DNA of 21,797 bases, taken from Kingella pumchi. Its GTDB lineage: Bacteria > Pseudomonadota > Gammaproteobacteria > Burkholderiales > Neisseriaceae. Shown one piece after another: positions 20,182 to 21,797 of the stretch. How positions within the stretch are numbered: the stretch's first letter is position 1; every line of letters starts with the position of its first letter. The stretch covers positions 25,612 to 47,408 of the forward strand of contig NZ_JAKOOW010000022.1 of assembly GCF_022288825.1 (NCBI RefSeq), read 5' to 3'. Below the pieces are notes generated by a model. It had not been told where the DNA came from. It ran no database searches and was given only the letters and a program-made list of their open reading frames with translations. The position numbers and the translations under genes were made by a program.

Positions 20182-21669
20182 TTATTCCGCCGCCGGTGTC
20201 GAGGCGGCGGAGGCGGCCGCGTTGCCGTCTGCGCCATCGTGGCCGAGTGCGGCGGAAACGGTGGCGGCAGCCTGAAGGTCGGCGGGCATCGGGCTGTTGT
20301 CGGGGGTGGCGGAAAGGTCGTCGAGCAGGCGGCGGTATTCGGGCGAGGTGCGCAGCAGCACGGCGGCGGCCTGCTTGAGCGCGTTCACTTCCGAGGGCAG
20401 CAGCCTGAAACTGGTAGAGATGTTCAGCACCTGCTCTTTAAGCACCGAGGGCGGCAGGTCGCGCAGCTGCAGGCTGACGAAATACACCCGCGGCGCGCCG
20501 CCGCCGGCCGGCAGTTTGGCGTTCCACTGGTCGGTGTAGGCGCGTACCTGGCGCAGCGATTCCTGCGAATTGCGGTCGATGGGTACATTGACCACGGCAT
20601 CGAGTACCGGCTTAAAGCCCGGCACGTCGGCGCTTTGGTCGATGGGGCTGCCGGCCTGGTTTTGCGCGTTGACGCTGATAAGCACCACCCGTTTGAGCCG
20701 GTTTTCCGCCAGACTGCGCTGCAGCAGCGCCTGCGGGTGGACGACGGTGCCGTCGAGCAGGCCGCGCAGGGCGAGGTTGTCGGTCAGGCCGCCGTCGAGC
20801 AGGTGGATAAAGGGGCGTTTGCCGCCGTCGGTATAGGCTTCGATCTGGCGCAGGTATTCTTTGCGTGTTTCGTCCTGCAGCCGGCCTTCGCCGTCTTGGG
20901 GCTTTGATGGCGCCTGCAGATGCGCCGGCGGCCGGTAGCCGCAGCGGCCGCCGTTGTTGTTGAGCGTGATCGGACTAAACACCAGCGGCACCGCGCTGGA
21001 AGCGGCCACGGCGCGGGCAATCGGCAGCTTGGCAAGGTTCAGACACATCGGGTCGAAGTATTCCTGCACGAAATCGAAGCGGCTGCCGAGGCTCATATCG
21101 GTGGCGGAAATCACCGCAAACGGCCCTTTGCGCCGTTTTTCCAAATCGCCGAAGGTGGTCTGGCCGAAAAGGGCGGTTTCAAACTGCTCCTGCACCAGAT
21201 CGCTGCGGCCGAACTGCGGCGAAGTCAGCCGCGGCATATTGGCCAGCGAAAACACCTGGCCGGCTACCTGCCGCTGGAAATTCTGTTTGAGAAAACGCTT
21301 TTCAAAGGCGGGAATGCTGTCTTTGCCGTGCAGCGAATAATAGGCCGCCAGCACCGAGCCGCCGGACACGCCGTACACCAGGTCGGTGCTCTCGAGCAGG
21401 CTCTGGCGCCGGCCGCCGATTTCGACCTGCTGGCGGTTCAGCTGCTCGAGCACGCCGTAGCCGAAGGCCGCCGCCCGGCTGCCGCCGCCGGAAAAGGCCA
21501 GCACCAGCAGCGTGTCGTCTTCGCTCTGGCCGAAGCGGCTGCCGAGACGGTAGCCGCTGCCGGGATCGATTTTGTCTATGGTTTCCAGCGGCTGGTAGGA
21601 CACCAGCGAGCAGGAACACAGCAGCAGCGCCGCGGCCAGGCGCAGCAGTCGGAAAACGGTGCCGGACAT
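20182..21669 (-). CDS. Patatin-like phospholipase, putative lipoprotein
   Basis: A 495-residue protein of the patatin family of Ser-Asp dyad lipid hydrolases. The oxyanion loop is GGGSRAAAFG (61-70), the nucleophile S102 is in GVSGG (100-104) and the dyad aspartate D292 in DGGLTDN. The N-terminus (MSGTVFRLLRLAAALLLCSCS) is a signal peptide with probable lipidation at C20 (LCSC, a slightly atypical lipobox; C18 is an alternative), so it is likely membrane-anchored in the envelope. The last 40 residues are Ala/Ser-rich. Uptake-sequence copies encode SFRLLPSE and DLQAAATV in this C-terminal part. AAGGAG lies seven bases before the ATG. Substrate (phospholipid or lysophospholipid) is not evident. 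Confidence 0.92.
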   Translation of the reverse strand: MSGTVFRLLRLAAALLLCSCSLVSYQPLETIDKIDPGSGYRLGSRFGQSEDDTLLVLAFSGGGSRAAAFGYGVLEQLNRQQVEIGGRRQSLLESTDLVYGVSGGSVLAAYYSLHGKDSIPAFEKRFLKQNFQRQVAGQVFSLANMPRLTSPQFGRSDLVQEQFETALFGQTTFGDLEKRRKGPFAVISATDMSLGSRFDFVQEYFDPMCLNLAKLPIARAVAASSAVPLVFSPITLNNNGGRCGYRPPAHLQAPSKPQDGEGRLQDETRKEYLRQIEAYTDGGKRPFIHLLDGGLTDNLALRGLLDGTVVHPQALLQRSLAENRLKRVVLISVNAQNQAGSPIDQSADVPGFKPVLDAVVNVPIDRNSQESLRQVRAYTDQWNAKLPAGGGAPRVYFVSLQLRDLPPSVLKEQVLNISTSFRLLPSEVNALKQAAAVLLRTSPEYRRLLDDLSATPDNSPMPADLQAAATVSAALGHDGADGNAAASAASTPAAE

Positions 21670-21757
21670 GGCAGGCTCCTTAAAATCAGGTAATGCGGAC
21701 GCGCTATTTTCGCATATCTGCCGACGGGGCGGGACGGGCGCTGCGGGCGGCCGCAGC

Positions 21758-21797
21758 GTTTTCAGGCTGCCTTTAAAGCGGCTTTTAAGGCAGCCTG
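21758..21797. repeat. Uptake-sequence pair cut by the window edge
   Basis: TTTTCAGGCTGCCTTTAAA is followed after a short loop by TTTAAGGCAGCCTG, running into the window end. It looks like the terminator of a neighbouring gene outside the window. The bases between it and the phospholipase start (21670-21757) show no promoter I can support. Confidence 0.65.

Overview
The window is ordinary-looking, GC-rich chromosome from a member of the Neisseriaceae. The clearest evidence is about 70 copies of a DNA-uptake-sequence-like motif with core GCAGCCTGAA, usually AAAGGCAGCCTGAAA. From memory, AGGCAGCCTGAA is the Kingella-type (AG-king) dialect rather than the GCCGTCTGAA of typical Neisseria. Gene content agrees with this family (pyrBI, mnmA, rlmB-mutY, lpxK-trm112-kdsB, lldD). 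I do not name a species.

Layout. 1-344 holds the end of an unidentified plus-strand gene. 627-2288 (minus) is a phosphohexomutase. 2409-5457 (minus) carries mnmA, rlmB and mutY, all nucleic-acid modification or repair genes; rlmB and mutY overlap by ATGA, and a 102-bp repeat lies between mnmA and rlmB. 5575-6153 (minus) is an unknown secreted protein. 6236-7740 (minus) is the pyrBI operon for aspartate transcarbamoylase, preceded by what reads as a complete attenuator: promoter, 39-codon leader peptide, two T-rich tracts and a terminator hairpin inside the leader ORF. 8058-9203 (minus) is a cytosolic-carboxypeptidase-like M14 enzyme, 9317-12172 (minus) gcvP and 12436-13095 (minus) ung. 13304-14473 (plus) is L-lactate dehydrogenase lldD. 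A two-tRNA operon follows on the minus strand (Met-CAT then Ala-GGC), then an FAD-linked D-2-hydroxyacid dehydrogenase (14871-16244, minus). 16436-19378 (minus) is a lipopolysaccharide-precursor cluster, eamA-lpxK-trm112-kdsB. 19592-19939 (plus) is a small lipoprotein and 20182-21669 (minus) a patatin-like phospholipase lipoprotein.

How it works together. The genes are housekeeping: pyrimidine synthesis, tRNA and rRNA modification, base-excision repair (MutY, Ung), lactate and glycine oxidation, and lipid A/KDO synthesis. I see no phage, transposase, CRISPR, restriction or toxin-antitoxin gene, and no defence or biosynthetic island.

The unusual signals are at DNA and RNA level. Paired uptake sequences form most of the terminators. 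Single copies lie inside conserved enzymes, where they encode recurring peptides (FQAA, RLPE, SGCL, GSLK), and in places they supply stop codons or occupy the region just upstream of a start codon. A second short hairpin repeat (GGTGCGC-NNN-GCGCACC-CTAC) recurs five times, always beside uptake sequences. The pyrBI leader and the 102-bp element that forms the end of mnmA are the two observations most worth following up.
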